64,000 bases of DNA from Ursus arctos (lineage: Eukaryota > Chordata > Mammalia > Carnivora > Ursidae), in assembly GCF_023065955.2 (NCBI RefSeq), contig NW_026622763.1:83185299-83249298 (forward strand). The letters are read 5' to 3'. Every line of letters starts with the position of its first letter. Position 1 is the stretch's first letter. Under the pieces are notes generated by a model that saw only the letters and a list, made by a program, of their open reading frames with translations, was not told where the DNA came from and ran no database searches. Both the position numbers and the translations under genes were made by a program. This document shows, piece after piece, positions 38,643 through 50,505 of this stretch.

Positions 38643-38656
38643 AGCTTACTGCATTT

Positions 38657-39563
38657 ATTCACCCCATGCAATCCTTGCCCTACTATTTCTCTTCGGCTTC
38701 ACCAGTTGAGGGCACACCACCCCACACTTTATTCACATTTCACAAACCTGATTCATAGTGTTTTATGACATTGAACCAATCTAGGGAGGCAAATTTAGAA
38801 ATGAGTACTCATTACCTTAGATGCACTCTATAGTGGTTAACCCAAGGGGAGCTTGAGATATGGGCATTCTAACAGGAGATGAACCAAAGCAATTTTGGTT
38901 ACAACTGACTTGTGGTTTGATCTTTGCAGATGTACTTAACTTTGATCTAGGTTTTAGGAAGTCACTGCAATTCAGTGGAGCCAAGTGTGGTAAGTGCCTG
39001 AAGACAATGACATTATGCATATGTTTTGTCTGCTGGATTTTTTTTTTTCTTGGTCAGAAAGGGAAATTATGAGTCCTTCATATAATTCATATGATACAGG
39101 ATGGTAGAAAGGCAATCACATAGCTTTTAAAATAGTTATTATTTGATTATTCCAGTAACCTAGGGAAAAAGCATAATCTATAGGGAAAGGATTCTCAATA
39201 TTGGCTTCTGACAAATGGTTTCCCATTATATTCAGTATGTTATATTTGATATTCCTCACTTTGGAGATCAGTATTGTTATGAGAGAGAGAGGGGAGCTGT
39301 GTACTTTATTTATGTTAGTATAAGAATATTATACGTTTTATATGTTACGTATAAATTACAAATTATGTAATTATAAAAATATACATGTATATTACAAAGA
39401 TTAAATGTGCATGTAAATAACAATGGCAACTTCAGTAAATCACAAAATACTAGGAAAAAACAGTACTTCTTAGAGGCTGAAATGGGTGATTTTCAGACAA
39501 AATATTAAGTAATTTTTACTTCACAGGGAGTAAGATGCATGGAAATTGTTATTCCAGGCTTAT
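38657..39563. other. No gene recognised
   Basis: Single-copy, AT-rich toward the right. Short frames on both strands at 38817-39072 have no family resemblance. Confidence 0.35.
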
Positions 39564-39785
39564 GTAGATACATATAGTTTATTTTTAGGGGTGCCTGGGT
39601 GGCTCAGCTGTTAAGCATCTGCCTCGGCTCAGGTCATGATTCCAGGGTCCTGGGATTGAGCCCTGCATCGGGTTCCCTGCTTGGCAGGAAGCCTGCTTCT
39701 CCCTCTCCCACTCCCCTTGCTTGTGTTCTCTCTCTCGCTGTCTCTCTCTGTCAAATAAATAAATAAAATCTTTTAAAAAAAATTT
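39564..39785 (+). mobile_element. Carnivore SINEC SINE, sense, inner partner of a nested pair
   Basis: The head ggggtgcctgggtggctcag starts at 39588 and the AATAAA/A-rich tail ends near 39785. The left flank gtagatacatatagttta (39564-39581) is duplicated not at this SINE's own end but after the next SINE (39977-39994). This element therefore appears to have landed in the tail of the antisense SINE. Confidence 0.9.
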
Positions 39786-39799
39786 TAAAAAATAAAAAA

Positions 39800-39994
39800 T
39801 AAAAAGATTTTATCTATCTATTTATTTATTTATTTGGTGGCAGGGGAGCAGAAGGAGAGGAACAAGCAGACTCTGCACCAAGCGCAGAGCCTGACATGGG
39901 GGTCAATCCCACAACTCTGAAATCATGACCTGAGTGGAAATCAAGAGTCACTCAACTGACTGAGCCACACAGGCACGTAGATACATATAGTTTA
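39800..39994 (-). mobile_element. Carnivore SINEC SINE, antisense, outer partner
   Basis: Reversed SINE from aaagattttatctatctatt to gactgagccacacaggcac, followed by the second copy of the 18-bp duplication gtagatacatatagttta at 39977-39994. Its T-rich tail remnant (tttattttt) lies left of the sense SINE. Confidence 0.9.
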
Positions 39995-40634
39995 AACCTA
40001 TAAACAGGCATGAAGAGAACATAGATCATTTTCTCAATTCAACCAATAGCATTTCTGAATCCAATTTGGTCATGATTTATCTTTTTCTTCCTAACAGGGG
40101 TAATTTCAAATATAATTTAAAATTGACATTTTTTGCAAGTGATAGCTTTTTTACTACATTATCCATTTAGTAGAAAGCACGTTTCTCCCTATGTAATAAT
40201 TTTCTATGTATATAAAGAGGAGTGAGTTTAGCTCTGTTCCTTACCTTGGTCCTGTACACTGGAAAGTTGATTTATAGTTATATATACCCTTAAACACCAA
40301 TGTATTATGGGAAAGCAGTTTGCTCATGACATGGAATTTGCATAAAAGAGGTAATGCCCTTCTATGTGCTTATAATATATGCACATGTTATAGACAAATC
40401 ACAAGTCAGGGAATGTAAAACCACCTTCTAATCAGTTCTTAAAAATACATATTTGTAAGATTTTGTGTTTTATTCACTGTAAAAAATATAAATTGTGGAA
40501 GGAATTTTATTATCTATTTAATTTAAGCCTCTGTATATAACTCAACTACAAGTGTTCCCTCTTACTCCCACTCCAGTGCAGTTGTCTTGAGGGCACAATA
40601 TTTTATAACATTTGGGAAAAAATAATATTTATTT
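39995..40634. other. AT-rich stretch, no gene
   Basis: Nothing recognised. Confidence 0.35.
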
Positions 40635-40854
40635 AGCAATAAACGTTTATTTTTTAAATATATTTTTTATTTACTTATGAGAGAGAGCACGAGCAGGGGG
40701 CGGGAAGGGACAGAGGGAGAGGCAGAAGCAGATTCCCCCACTGAACAGTGAGCCTGATGTGGGGCTCAATCCCAGGACCCCAAGATCATGACTGGAGTGG
40801 AAGGCAGACGCTTAACTGACTGAGGCACCCAGGTGCCCCAGCAATAAATGTTTA
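40635..40854 (-). mobile_element. Carnivore SINEC SINE, antisense
   Basis: Element 40650-40839, with reversed head tgaggcacccaggtgcccc. The 15-bp duplication agcaataaa(c/t)gttta lies at 40635-40649 and 40840-40854 and differs only at a likely decayed CpG. Confidence 0.95.
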
Positions 40855-42541
40855 ATAAGTATATTCTTATTTCAATCAAGGGTATAGTTGAAAGGAGAAG
40901 CCTCACAAAACTTATAACCAGGAATTATGTTGAATAGTAAAGTACAACTTAGGGGTCAAATCAATATTGTTATATTCTAACGGAAACAACCATTCTTCTG
41001 GGGTTTTTGTATCCATAAAAACAACAACAACCACATTTTTTTGAACTACAGTTTTTAGCTTCTATTTATGTATCAATTCTAAATATGTATGCATTTTCCT
41101 GTCTTTTAACACATTTTTTACATTAATGCTATGTAATTATCTCAATTTGCAGAGACTATAAATATTTTAAGTACCTAAGTACAAGAAACATGAATAGGGT
41201 GGGTCACAATGTAGTAGTATCCTAGATCCTTCTATGAAGATTGTCTAGGAAAATTATAAGCAAGAAGTAACTTGAAGTCAGTCAGTACATGCTAGGCTTG
41301 TATTAGACAAAACTTCCCCTTCCTCAAAATAGAAACTGTTTTCAATGGTAAAATGATTTTATCCTTTTAGATTGAATATATTTTATTACAGGTAGGACTC
41401 TGCATGTCAAGAAACAAGTTTTCTTTGTCTTCCAAGATAGAGGAAGAAGCCTGTCGAAGAAACAAACATTTAGAAAATACCGTTATGCATTTTAAACTGA
41501 GGCCTTCTCCAAGAACGTAATTGTAGATCCTAATTTAGGAAATAAGAATCCTGTCCATCTCAAAGTGATAACGGTCAGTTAGGAATAAGATCCATGGACC
41601 TCTGACTTAAGCTTGTCTCTCTTACTCTGGAATTAAGCATCTCAGTAAATGCTAAAGAAAGAGGCTCATTTATAGAAGAAAGCAAATAGCCAAACTGCAG
41701 TAGTCCTTCCACAATGGTTTGTTTGTTTGTTTGTTTTTCTCATTCTCTTATGATTCAGGCCATAATTTGGGAACTATATTGCTGCTTACCACTAGCTATC
41801 TTGAAAGTGAAACATGCTATCCTGGTCAGAGCCCCGTTTCCCTAATGGTGATTAAAACTGGGCTGAGAGCCCAATGTAATAAAAACAGTCTCAGAGCTTT
41901 TTCACTAACCTTCGTCTGGGAAAAGCAATATTGGAGGTTTTATTTCTTGAAAAATACACAATGTCCATATGATTAAATGCTCTTCAGTTTCTTTTCAACC
42001 ACAGGCTGCACACTCAGGCCCTAATTGTGCCAGCTGTTCTTTTAACCCATCACCTAAATATTGCTCTTGAATGTAATCTGTCTTGATACAAAGCCTTTTA
42101 AGTTTTCTTTATTACAATTCATCTTTCTTATCATAAACGAAATGTCTTCTCTCGTTTGAGAAAAGTGAGCTTGTTGGAGAAAAAAAATAAAAACAAAGAT
42201 TTTTTATTCTGCGTGTATTAGGGCAAATCCTTTTTCCTGTCTTAATTGAATTCAGTTAAGTGTTCAGAAACTTTGCCACAAAGATTGGCTGAGCTATTTT
42301 TCTTTTTAAATGAGGCCAAGTCTTGTTGGCACCCATGACGAAGACATACTAGGCAAGGGCAGATTGCCAGCAGGTTTAATATTCAAGTTCAGGGTTTCAC
42401 TGTGTCTGCTCACAGCTTTTTCAAGAGTCAAGCAGGGAAGCCACCTTGCAGGCCAGTGGTGTACATTCTGCACAAGTACTCTTTTCCCTGCTTTTCAGAT
42501 GGTAGAGTTGGAAGTAAAGTGATCATTTGCTTTCTCTCAAC

Positions 42542-42542
<1 letters not shown>
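40855..42542. other. Single-copy stretch without gene
   Basis: AT-rich at first, then more balanced at 41700-42480. A short (GTTT)n run lies at 41717-41737. Frames at 41719-41976 and 42310-42731 have no family resemblance. Confidence 0.4.

Positions 42543-42572
<30 letters not shown>
42543..42572. repeat. A30 homopolymer
   Basis: Thirty uninterrupted A, the longest homopolymer in the window. Confidence 0.98.
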
Positions 42573-42576
<4 letters not shown>

Positions 42577-42670
42577 GGAATTGGGGGCAGCTGGGTGAGA
42601 GGTACACAATAACCTATGCCACTTTGATGACTTCTTATAGGTTTAAACTATTTAAGAATAAAAAGTTATA
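42573..42670 (+). repeat. Old L1 3'-end fragment (probable)
   Basis: ggcagctgggtgagaggtac, ctatgccactttgatgac and aagaataaaaagttat resemble the last 100 bases of old mammalian L1 elements. Confidence 0.45.
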
Positions 42671-43254
42671 TTATGAAAGGGGCAACTTAAATATGAGAGA
42701 ATCAAACTGTAATATAAAAGTATGGCTCTAGCTTAAGAAAATCAGTTAAATAAGGATGGAATAAAAAAGTAAAACACAGTTTTGTTTTGTTTTTTTCTTT
42801 CTGTGGCTTTAGGTACATGCGTGTGAGGCTTACTCTATGCCTAAAACCCTTTACTATTGCCCTTAGCAGAGGGGGTCGTAGAAGAGTATTTGGTTATTTG
42901 GTTATTCTTTAACCCAAGCAAAGTGGTAATTTAATAATAAATAGATATTTAAGGCTGTCCCTGTCTCTGTGTAGGTTTCCTCTGCTTCCTCTGACCTCTC
43001 TTTTCTGCTCTCTTTCCTCCTTCCCTCTACTCTGATGGTTCTGACATTAGAAATATTTCTGGATTACTCTAATTCTATTGCATTAGAGAAATATGAGTCA
43101 GGCTAAAGTTTTATAGAGCCTGGTTTGGATCAGTTAGGGGTGGGGAGAAGAAAATGGAAAAAGAAATCATGGTAAACATGTCCTTACTGCTACAGTTAGC
43201 TGCTAAGTCCCTGTGAAGGGAAGGACATCATTTCCTGTTAGGTTAGGAGCCTGG
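42671..43254. other. No gene or clear element recognised
   Basis: AT-rich at first, with a pyrimidine-rich run at about 42960-43040. Confidence 0.35.
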
Positions 43255-43450
43255 TTTCTGAAATCAAGCAGCACAGATTCAAATCTATATCATGCTCCTT
43301 ACATGTGACCTCTAGTGCCTAATATCCTTATCTTTAAAAGGGGGTGGCCATGATATTATCTACATGTTAAGTGTATTAAGAAGACTGTGTGAGTTAGTAC
43401 ATATATGTGTGTGTGTGTCTAACATAGAATATCGGTGAGTATTAGCTTAT
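43255..43450 (+). repeat. MIR SINE, diverged
   Basis: cagcacagattcaaatcta, tgcctaatatccttatcttta and agaagactgtgtgagttagt follow MIR order. Confidence 0.55.
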
Positions 43451-45261
43451 TTATCCAACTACAGGCTAATGTTTAGTACTGCCAAGTCTTCAAAATGTTT
43501 CTGGATATTTGAAGTATAATTTACAACACCTCATCTGAGAAGAATATGAAATACGAACAGTAAAAGACTGTTGTGTTGTGGACACCTAGCACATCCCAGC
43601 TACTTAGACTCTCTTACTGAACAGTCCACTTTCCAAATGTATGTCAGGCAGGCTCATGTAAATAATTTAGTTTCTGCTGGTGGTTATCATACATTATTAA
43701 AATACCAACTTGCAGTGGCTGCAACCTTCCATTCACTATAAGGTTCTGCATTGTTTCTTTGTTCATAGGTTTCACATTTCTCCTCCAGATTTAATATGCA
43801 AATGTAAATTTTAAAAATTGATATTCTGGGATACGTCTTAAATTTGAAGGAGTTGCCCATATTTCAACTGGACATCCTCACTGTAACTAAATGGGATGAA
43901 ATTCAAGAGGCTGTGTAGACTCTTCAGGATTTGAGACAACTTTGTAAAGAAGTGTCTAGCACTTACCCAGTCACACAGTTTTATTGACTTGTCTTCGCTT
44001 AAGCAGTTTTTATTTGAGAAGCGATTAATAAAGCATTCTGTGTAATGAATACAATGAATATTAATATCTAACATCCTAGCATATGCTGATTCATTTTCAA
44101 GTTACGAAATTGGTTGTTTTTTTTTCCTTGAAATAGTTTAGGAAATTTGCCACACAGTGGGGAGGCTCTCAGCCAATTAAGGTGTCCAGGAAAAGGAGCC
44201 CATAAATTGAGCCGTAATGTCCTGTGACTGAGGCTGGGATTGGACTGTGTGTGGTCAACCCCATCTAAAGCATATAAAATTGGTTTCTCCCCAGGAAGTT
44301 GAATTCAGCTCCAGAAGAGGTGTTATACCAACAGACATACACATGAAAATCCCTGCTATAGGTCCCTTAACTGTGAAGCCAGGTTGTCTTTAAGTTTTGA
44401 AAATAAAGGAAAGTATAACAGTAGATTTTTAGAACATAGAACTTGAATATATTTTTTGTTCTAAATCTAGCCTCTCCTTTGTTATTAAGCATGTATTAGC
44501 TCACCATATAATATAAATTAAAGGACAGCTAGTCTGCATGAATTTCTTATCCATAGGGAGTTTATGAGATTACAGTTTTTTCCTGAGTTAAAGTATACAA
44601 GAATCTGATTCTTTTTCTTGTTTTCAAAATAATGTCTTATGCATATGAATAAACTCATTTAACTGTGGAACCTTTTTAAAAAAATAGGGCATCTTACAAG
44701 GAAACACATAGAAAAAGCTGGGGTTAAAGTAATTTGTCTCAAAAACAGCAGTGGAATCAGTCTCAACACCTTGTCTATTCATACTTAAAAATGAATACCA
44801 TAGTTCCATTGTAAGGATTGGTCATATGTCTTAGCTCTCTTATTCAGTTGTAACTCTCTCAAAGTGGAGTGCTATCCTTGCCTTGTATTGCTTAGATCAC
44901 ACACCACCCAACCCTGCACAGTGTAGACACATAGAAAGATTTGTATAAGTGAATGTGTCAGTAAGTTAATTGTGCTGATTTAAAAAAGCCATAATAATCA
45001 TGGGTAGTTAAGGTTTATATTCAGGAAAATAATTAATGTCACCATCAGAAATCCAATGTCAGCCTCACTGACGTCAGTGTTGGCTAGTACCTGTTAGCCT
45101 GTGGGAGTCAGCCTTATTAAAAACTAGGTGAACCCTTTCCCATCTAATGCATGTGGTGATATGTGTTCAGGTGAATATATTATTGGCAAAGATAAACATA
45201 AGTCTCAAAATGTAAGCTGTTTGCGTAAGCATGTTGTAGATTGAAAAAAATTCATTTGTTG
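43451..45261. other. No gene or element recognised
   Basis: Single-copy. 44150-44340 has balanced GC and an AT-rich hexamer (catataaaat), but no supported transcript. Confidence 0.35.
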
Positions 45262-45470
45262 GGTCCCTATTATGTGCCAAATTTTCTGATATGCTCTGAA
45301 CGTATATTATCTCATATAATCCTCAAAGGAATCTGGGAAATAGGCATTCTTATCCCCATTCTAAAGATGAGAAAACTGAGGCTCATACGTTTTTAAGCAC
45401 TGATTGGTAGAAAAAATGGTAGGACCCAAACACATTCCCTGGGTTCTTTCCATTGTGCCAGCTACCTTAA
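45262..45470 (-). repeat. MIR SINE (antisense)
   Basis: ccctattatgtgccaaatttt, ttatctcatataatcctcaaa and gatgagaaaactgaggctca are a clear reversed MIR. Confidence 0.8.
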
Positions 45471-48400
45471 ATTTTTGTTTCTATAAGATTAAAAATTGTT
45501 TGTAGTAATGCAGTTTGAATACTAATGTAACACATGATAGTGGTATGATTAAAACGAACTATCTACACTTACAGAAGCATAGCCTGTTTTTATGGAAATA
45601 GTGCCACGTTAAACAGGTGATAACTGTCTTGTTATTGCTAGAACTGCCTATCATTTAAGAAGGAGTGGATTTTAATATTCTCATTTTAGTAATTTGAAAC
45701 AAATACAAAGTTAAATGTTAAGTTCGCAAAGCAGTGTATTTAGAAATAAAGTCATGAAGGGGTCTTTAGGGCTTTGTCAAATCTAAATTACTGGTAACAC
45801 ACTAATGAGTGTAAACATGATCTGAAATTCTGTTTTTAGAATATTTTTCTTAATGTGAAATTTTGTGCTGTGACTACAGAAAAAATATTTTCTAAAAATT
45901 ATTTTTGCTTATATTTTTACTACTGGATATAATGCATGTTCATTAAAGAAAACTTAATAATACAGAAAAGTGAGATAAGTCTAAAAGAAAAGAAAAATCC
46001 CAGCATTGAAATATATACCTTGTTTGAATGTTGAATTTATCACTAGTATTTGTACCAAGATTCAATGGCATATTTACCCCTTGTTGAAAAAAGTCATTCT
46101 TGAAATTACTTCTTATATTTTGTTGATACAGTCTACTTACTATGGTTCCTTTTTATCTACAAGAAGACATGGATTTTGAAATTTGAGGCCAAAATGTCAT
46201 AATTCACTGGTCGATTTGCTTTTTGGCAATGTCAGAGTTTGTAGTAATCTTTTGAAAAATTTCCAAGTCACGTCAGCATGCTTTGCCATAAGAGCACACA
46301 TCATTTACTTCAGTCCATCCTTTCCTCCTGGAGGAGATTAAATAGAACGTGTGGAACCTGGAAAGGTGGGTGACAGCTGGGAGAGATTTTTGTAGAGGCC
46401 TCAGAGCCTTCCAGAAGATTGATGATGTAGCATTTTCTGCCAGCTTCACCCAAGTTATCATCCCATCAAGAAATTTGGTGCTGGACCTCATTGTGTTTCT
46501 GATAAGTCAGATGACTTTAGGACATTCCCTTCATCTCCTGAAGTTTGATTCTATTTTTCAAATATATGGGTAAGGACCCTGATACCCTCTAATCCTCCTA
46601 AAGGATGATAGAAAGAAAAATTCATTTGCATTTGAAAAAAAAGTAATTTTAACTCTTGTGGGAGCCATTTGTGTTGAGTGTTTAAAACGGTCAAATGAGT
46701 TCCCCAGAGTTCGGTTGGAAGCTCAGGCTGTCTTGTTACTGCAGTCGGGAGTTTATGGTACAGCATGAGGAAGTCCAGGCAGTTTCTTGGAGGCATTATT
46801 ATACTGAATCTTATCTTTCTCAACAAATTTGCTTGAGAATGAATTATTGCAAGGCAGGAAATACTTATTTTGTGTTTTTACTCTGCCTTTTAAGCACCTT
46901 GGCATTCTTGATTTGGGATTGGCTAGAAAATAGTGCCTGTTTGATTACTTAAACATCCCTCGTGAGCTGTAAGCTATAATAAAAAAAATTCCTATGAAAG
47001 AACTTAAATCTTTTAGCTCTGTTTGGAAAAACACATTGAAACTGGCAGATGGAAACACAATAGCAATTGTGTAGCATGACTGCAACTGTGACATGCACAC
47101 TACAGAAGTTGGTGATTGGGTTCCTTATTACAGACAGGGAGAGGCCTGTTGACTTTCTCTACTGCTAAAGAGTATATATCGTTACTGTGCTGTGGCACTG
47201 GGTCCATCAAGCACCGAGTGCTCCAAGAGGTGACAGGGTGACCAGCTGTCCAGGCTACTGCTGGCTGTCTTCATATGAGTCACAGGGGACAGCGTGTTAG
47301 TGTTGCCTGAGTGCTGTCAAAGTTTATTTCCCTCTCTGCTAACTGGTTGAAGATGTCTGTACCCACGGGAATTTTTGAGTAGTGTATTGTAAGTAATTTT
47401 GTGCCTGGCCCAAGCACGAAGAGTTAATTTATTATGAAGGGATGATCGAACCCACCTTCTGCAATTTTTTTTTTTTTTTTATGTCAGAAGTTTGGAAATG
47501 AAACACATGTTATTATTTGGAAATATTTCAGTGCATGAGTCTATCAAAAATTGGGTCATTTGTTTTCCTTTGTCTCTCGATTATTCTCTTTGTTGCATGA
47601 CATTTGACATTTTGGCAAGCTAGCAATTGAGGATAACCCACTACTAGAGATAGCCTTTCATTGAGAAGCAGGTGTAATGCCTGGTAATGAGTCAGAGCCA
47701 GCTAAATCTAGGTCAACAGAGGTATCTTAGTTTACAGGAGTAAGCAACACCGTGTATGTGGAAGATCTCCTAAAGTCTACAGATGTAAAGTGTTCATTTA
47801 AGTGTTGGCACCAACACTACTACTAAAACCCCACGCTAGTTCACAAACTGCATTTTTGGTGCATTTTGAGAATGCCCAGGAATGTGTTCTGTTTGCACTT
47901 CCCAACGTGAGGACAGTTGAAAGCCAGGGATCTGCTTGTAATGTTCCCCTCCGAAGGGCAGTGGCTGAGGGTCTAGCTATCTTGCTGCAATAAATGCCAT
48001 TTCAGCTTCTACTTCTTGCTGATGAACTTGGGTGGTAGAGAAGCCTTCCAACCACCATTCATTCACTCCCCTCTTACCTTGCTTTGTTTTCTTCATAGAA
48101 ATCACTGCTATCTTATGTATTTGTGTTTTCGTGGTGGAATACAAGCTCCCAAAGGGCCGGAACCTTGTTGATAACTTATTGGCCACCATGATATGCCAGT
48201 CCCTAGAAAAGTGGCTGCCATGAAGCAGGTATTCAGAAATCATTAGTTAGAAGAGTGAATAACTCATTCTTAAGTGTACTCCATCTGCTTGGGAAAATAT
48301 TCTTATAGTAATATAACGACAAAGCTGTGTCTTAGATCACAGTCAGGCTTTACACATTTTATTTAGCTATGCAGTACCACTTCAATTATACTAAGGATTA

Positions 48401-49263
48401 AAAGACCACGTTAGGAATTTAACCACCCTTTGTAATATTTTCTCACCCTTTGTAATATTTTCTTTATAATTTTAAATAAATGGTTAAGGAAATAAGTATA
48501 GGAGTGCCTACATGTGAAATATAGGAAAAATATGTATAGCTAATTTAAGTTATTTTCATGCCACTGTAATGCTTCTCTGTTCAGTGCTATTTTGGGGGAA
48601 AAGTAAAGCTTTAGCCCCTGATTAGTTCAGTTGAGGGATGGCAGGAGTCTGAGAAAGTACTTAATATTTCACATTGGTAACGGCAGATCTGTTTCCTACA
48701 TTAATGCTTTTAGACTTATAGGAAACCCTAACTTTTGCTGCAGCTACATTCATTCCAGCTATAGGATTTCCCATTATTATGTATAAATTCTAACCTTTTT
48801 TGGTCCTTTGTATTTAACATAAAATGCAATAAGAATATTAAAATGGATGAAAATGTTCTTTATAATAATAGTTCTGAGTCAGTCCTTTTATACCTCTTTT
48901 GGGTATTTGCAATTCTTTATTAAATTAATTAAATTATGCTGGAACGGAGTTATAATAACAACATATGTAGGAGTTAAGTGTACCTGGATTCACCCAGGAG
49001 AACGCTGGTGACTCAGAGAAGAAGGTTCAGAAATGTGCGGAATGCTTTAATTTGACTTGTTAGTGCCTTACTAGAGTGTTCAGGAAATTAGAGCTTTGGG
49101 CAACAGATTTACTTTATTGTTTAAGGATTGCCTGTAACTACACATTCCTTTGAAATCCAAGTTTCACTGAGATGACAAAATGACCTGTTGGTAGGCCTAA
49201 GAGAATGTGTGCTTTCTGAATTGGAGAAAATCAAGGTTGTGACTTCAATCCTAAAAAATAACA
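45471..49263. other. 3.8 kb without lineage SINE or gene
   Basis: Contains a possible very old LINE-like piece at about 45895-46020, T16 at 47465-47480 and a perfect 2x20-bp tandem duplication at 48424-48463. Overlapping sense and antisense frames at 46273-46952 and 47802-48243 have no family resemblance. Confidence 0.4.
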
Positions 49264-49503
49264 TGATGTTAGGGGCGCCTGGGTGGCTCAGTTGGTTGAG
49301 CCTCTGATTCCTGGTTTCTGCTCAGGTCATGATCTAGCGGTTGTGAGATCAGGCCCAACATCGGGCTCCACATCCAACATGGGGTCTGTTTCAGATTCTC
49401 TCTCTCCCTGTCCCTCTGCCCCACCCTCCACTCATGTGCTTGCACACTCTCTCTCTCTCTCAAATAAATAAATAAAATCTTTTTTAAAAAATCCTGATGT
49501 TAG
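49264..49503 (+). mobile_element. Carnivore SINEC SINE
   Basis: Element 49273-49494, head gggcgcctgggtggctcagt. The 9-bp duplication tgatgttag lies at 49264-49272 and 49495-49503. An extended CT run at 49449-49461 precedes the tail. Confidence 0.95.
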
Positions 49504-50349
49504 ACACAGCAACATATCTCCTTCTTGATGAGTGTCTCATGTGTTTCCTGCATCTTTCCAAATCTCAGCTGTAAATCTAAGTATTAATGACAGGATTCTC
49601 CACTAAAGATTTTGGACAAATAATTAATAATGCATTCACTTTACTATAAAACCATTTCAAAGGAGACCTTGGATTTTAAAAACTAATGGTTTGAGTGAAC
49701 CGATCTTACTGGCTTTTGCAGATTCTGTCATCACTCAAGTGTGCCACCTCACCACAAAAATAAAGACAGCATTACGCAGATACATTTTAGCTCTCAAATA
49801 ACTTGTGCTTCTTACTGTTTTTTTTATCATAAGCCTTGAATAAATTAATTTCATAAATGGTTTACATGCTTAACATTAATAAAATAAAAATTATAAAGAA
49901 AAAAACCTCAAAAGACTCTTGGATGAGAATATGTAAGGCCTTTTTGCTGTAGACCTTTGAGGTAGTGTCAAGCAAAAAGTTTCTTAAAAAATAAATAATG
50001 CCATCTTCCCGATTTTTGTCCCACTGAAAATACTTAGACAAAGAACTACAGGGAACTAGTTCTTTCTATTTCAAAAATTTGTCAGTTGTTTTTTAATAGT
50101 TTTTTTAAAGCAAGTTTACCCTCACTGTTTCTGCCTGAATTTGAATATTCTAGAATTCCTTAAGGAATCACACAGGAAGAACCATTGGTATCCTAATTTA
50201 AAACAAGTTGAAAGAATATGCGTCTATAAAAGTATACACAGCCCGTATACCCAAATATATGTATGTATTTCACTTTATCTCTGACTTCTATTGTTATTTC
50301 TTTCCCTTAATAAATTATGTTTGTGTAATGTCAATTAATAGGAATCTTT
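49504..50349. other. AT-rich stretch, no gene
   Basis: The 95-codon plus frame at 50208-50495 is hydrophobic by AT bias, runs into a MIR and is unlikely to be real. Confidence 0.4.
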
Positions 50350-50505
50350 ATCCACAGGTACTAGATAGTTATCTTTATAAGCTTAGTTTCCTCTTGGGAG
50401 TAATAATAGTATCTGCTATATTTGGTCTTGTGAGGATTAAATGGATAATGCATGTGGTATATTTTGTACAATGCCTGAGTTATATAAACGCTTAACGATC
50501 ATTTC
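50350..50505 (+). repeat. MIR SINE
   Basis: cttagtttcctcttgggag, tcttgtgaggattaaatgg and caatgcctgagttatataaac follow MIR order. Confidence 0.7.

Larger units (their letters stand above)
36395..38656 (-). mobile_element. 5'-truncated L1 LINE, split by two SINEs
   Basis: The insertion occupies 36409-38642. It is bounded by the duplication agctta(t/c)tgcattt at 36395-36408 and 38643-38656. On the minus strand it carries the last part of ORF2 and then the 3' UTR with a tcatgaaaagcactgggtga box typical of carnivore L1. Removing the two SINEs and their duplicated targets leaves roughly 1.85 kb. A TG microsatellite (36720-36759) lies at the usual spot near the ORF2 C-terminus. No 5' UTR, ORF1 or endonuclease is present, so it cannot move by itself. 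Confidence 0.93.

Noticed and set aside
44150..44340. Balanced-GC segment with catataaaat considered as a promoter
   Set aside because: A single TATA-like hexamer in AT-rich DNA, with no CpG island and no downstream gene.
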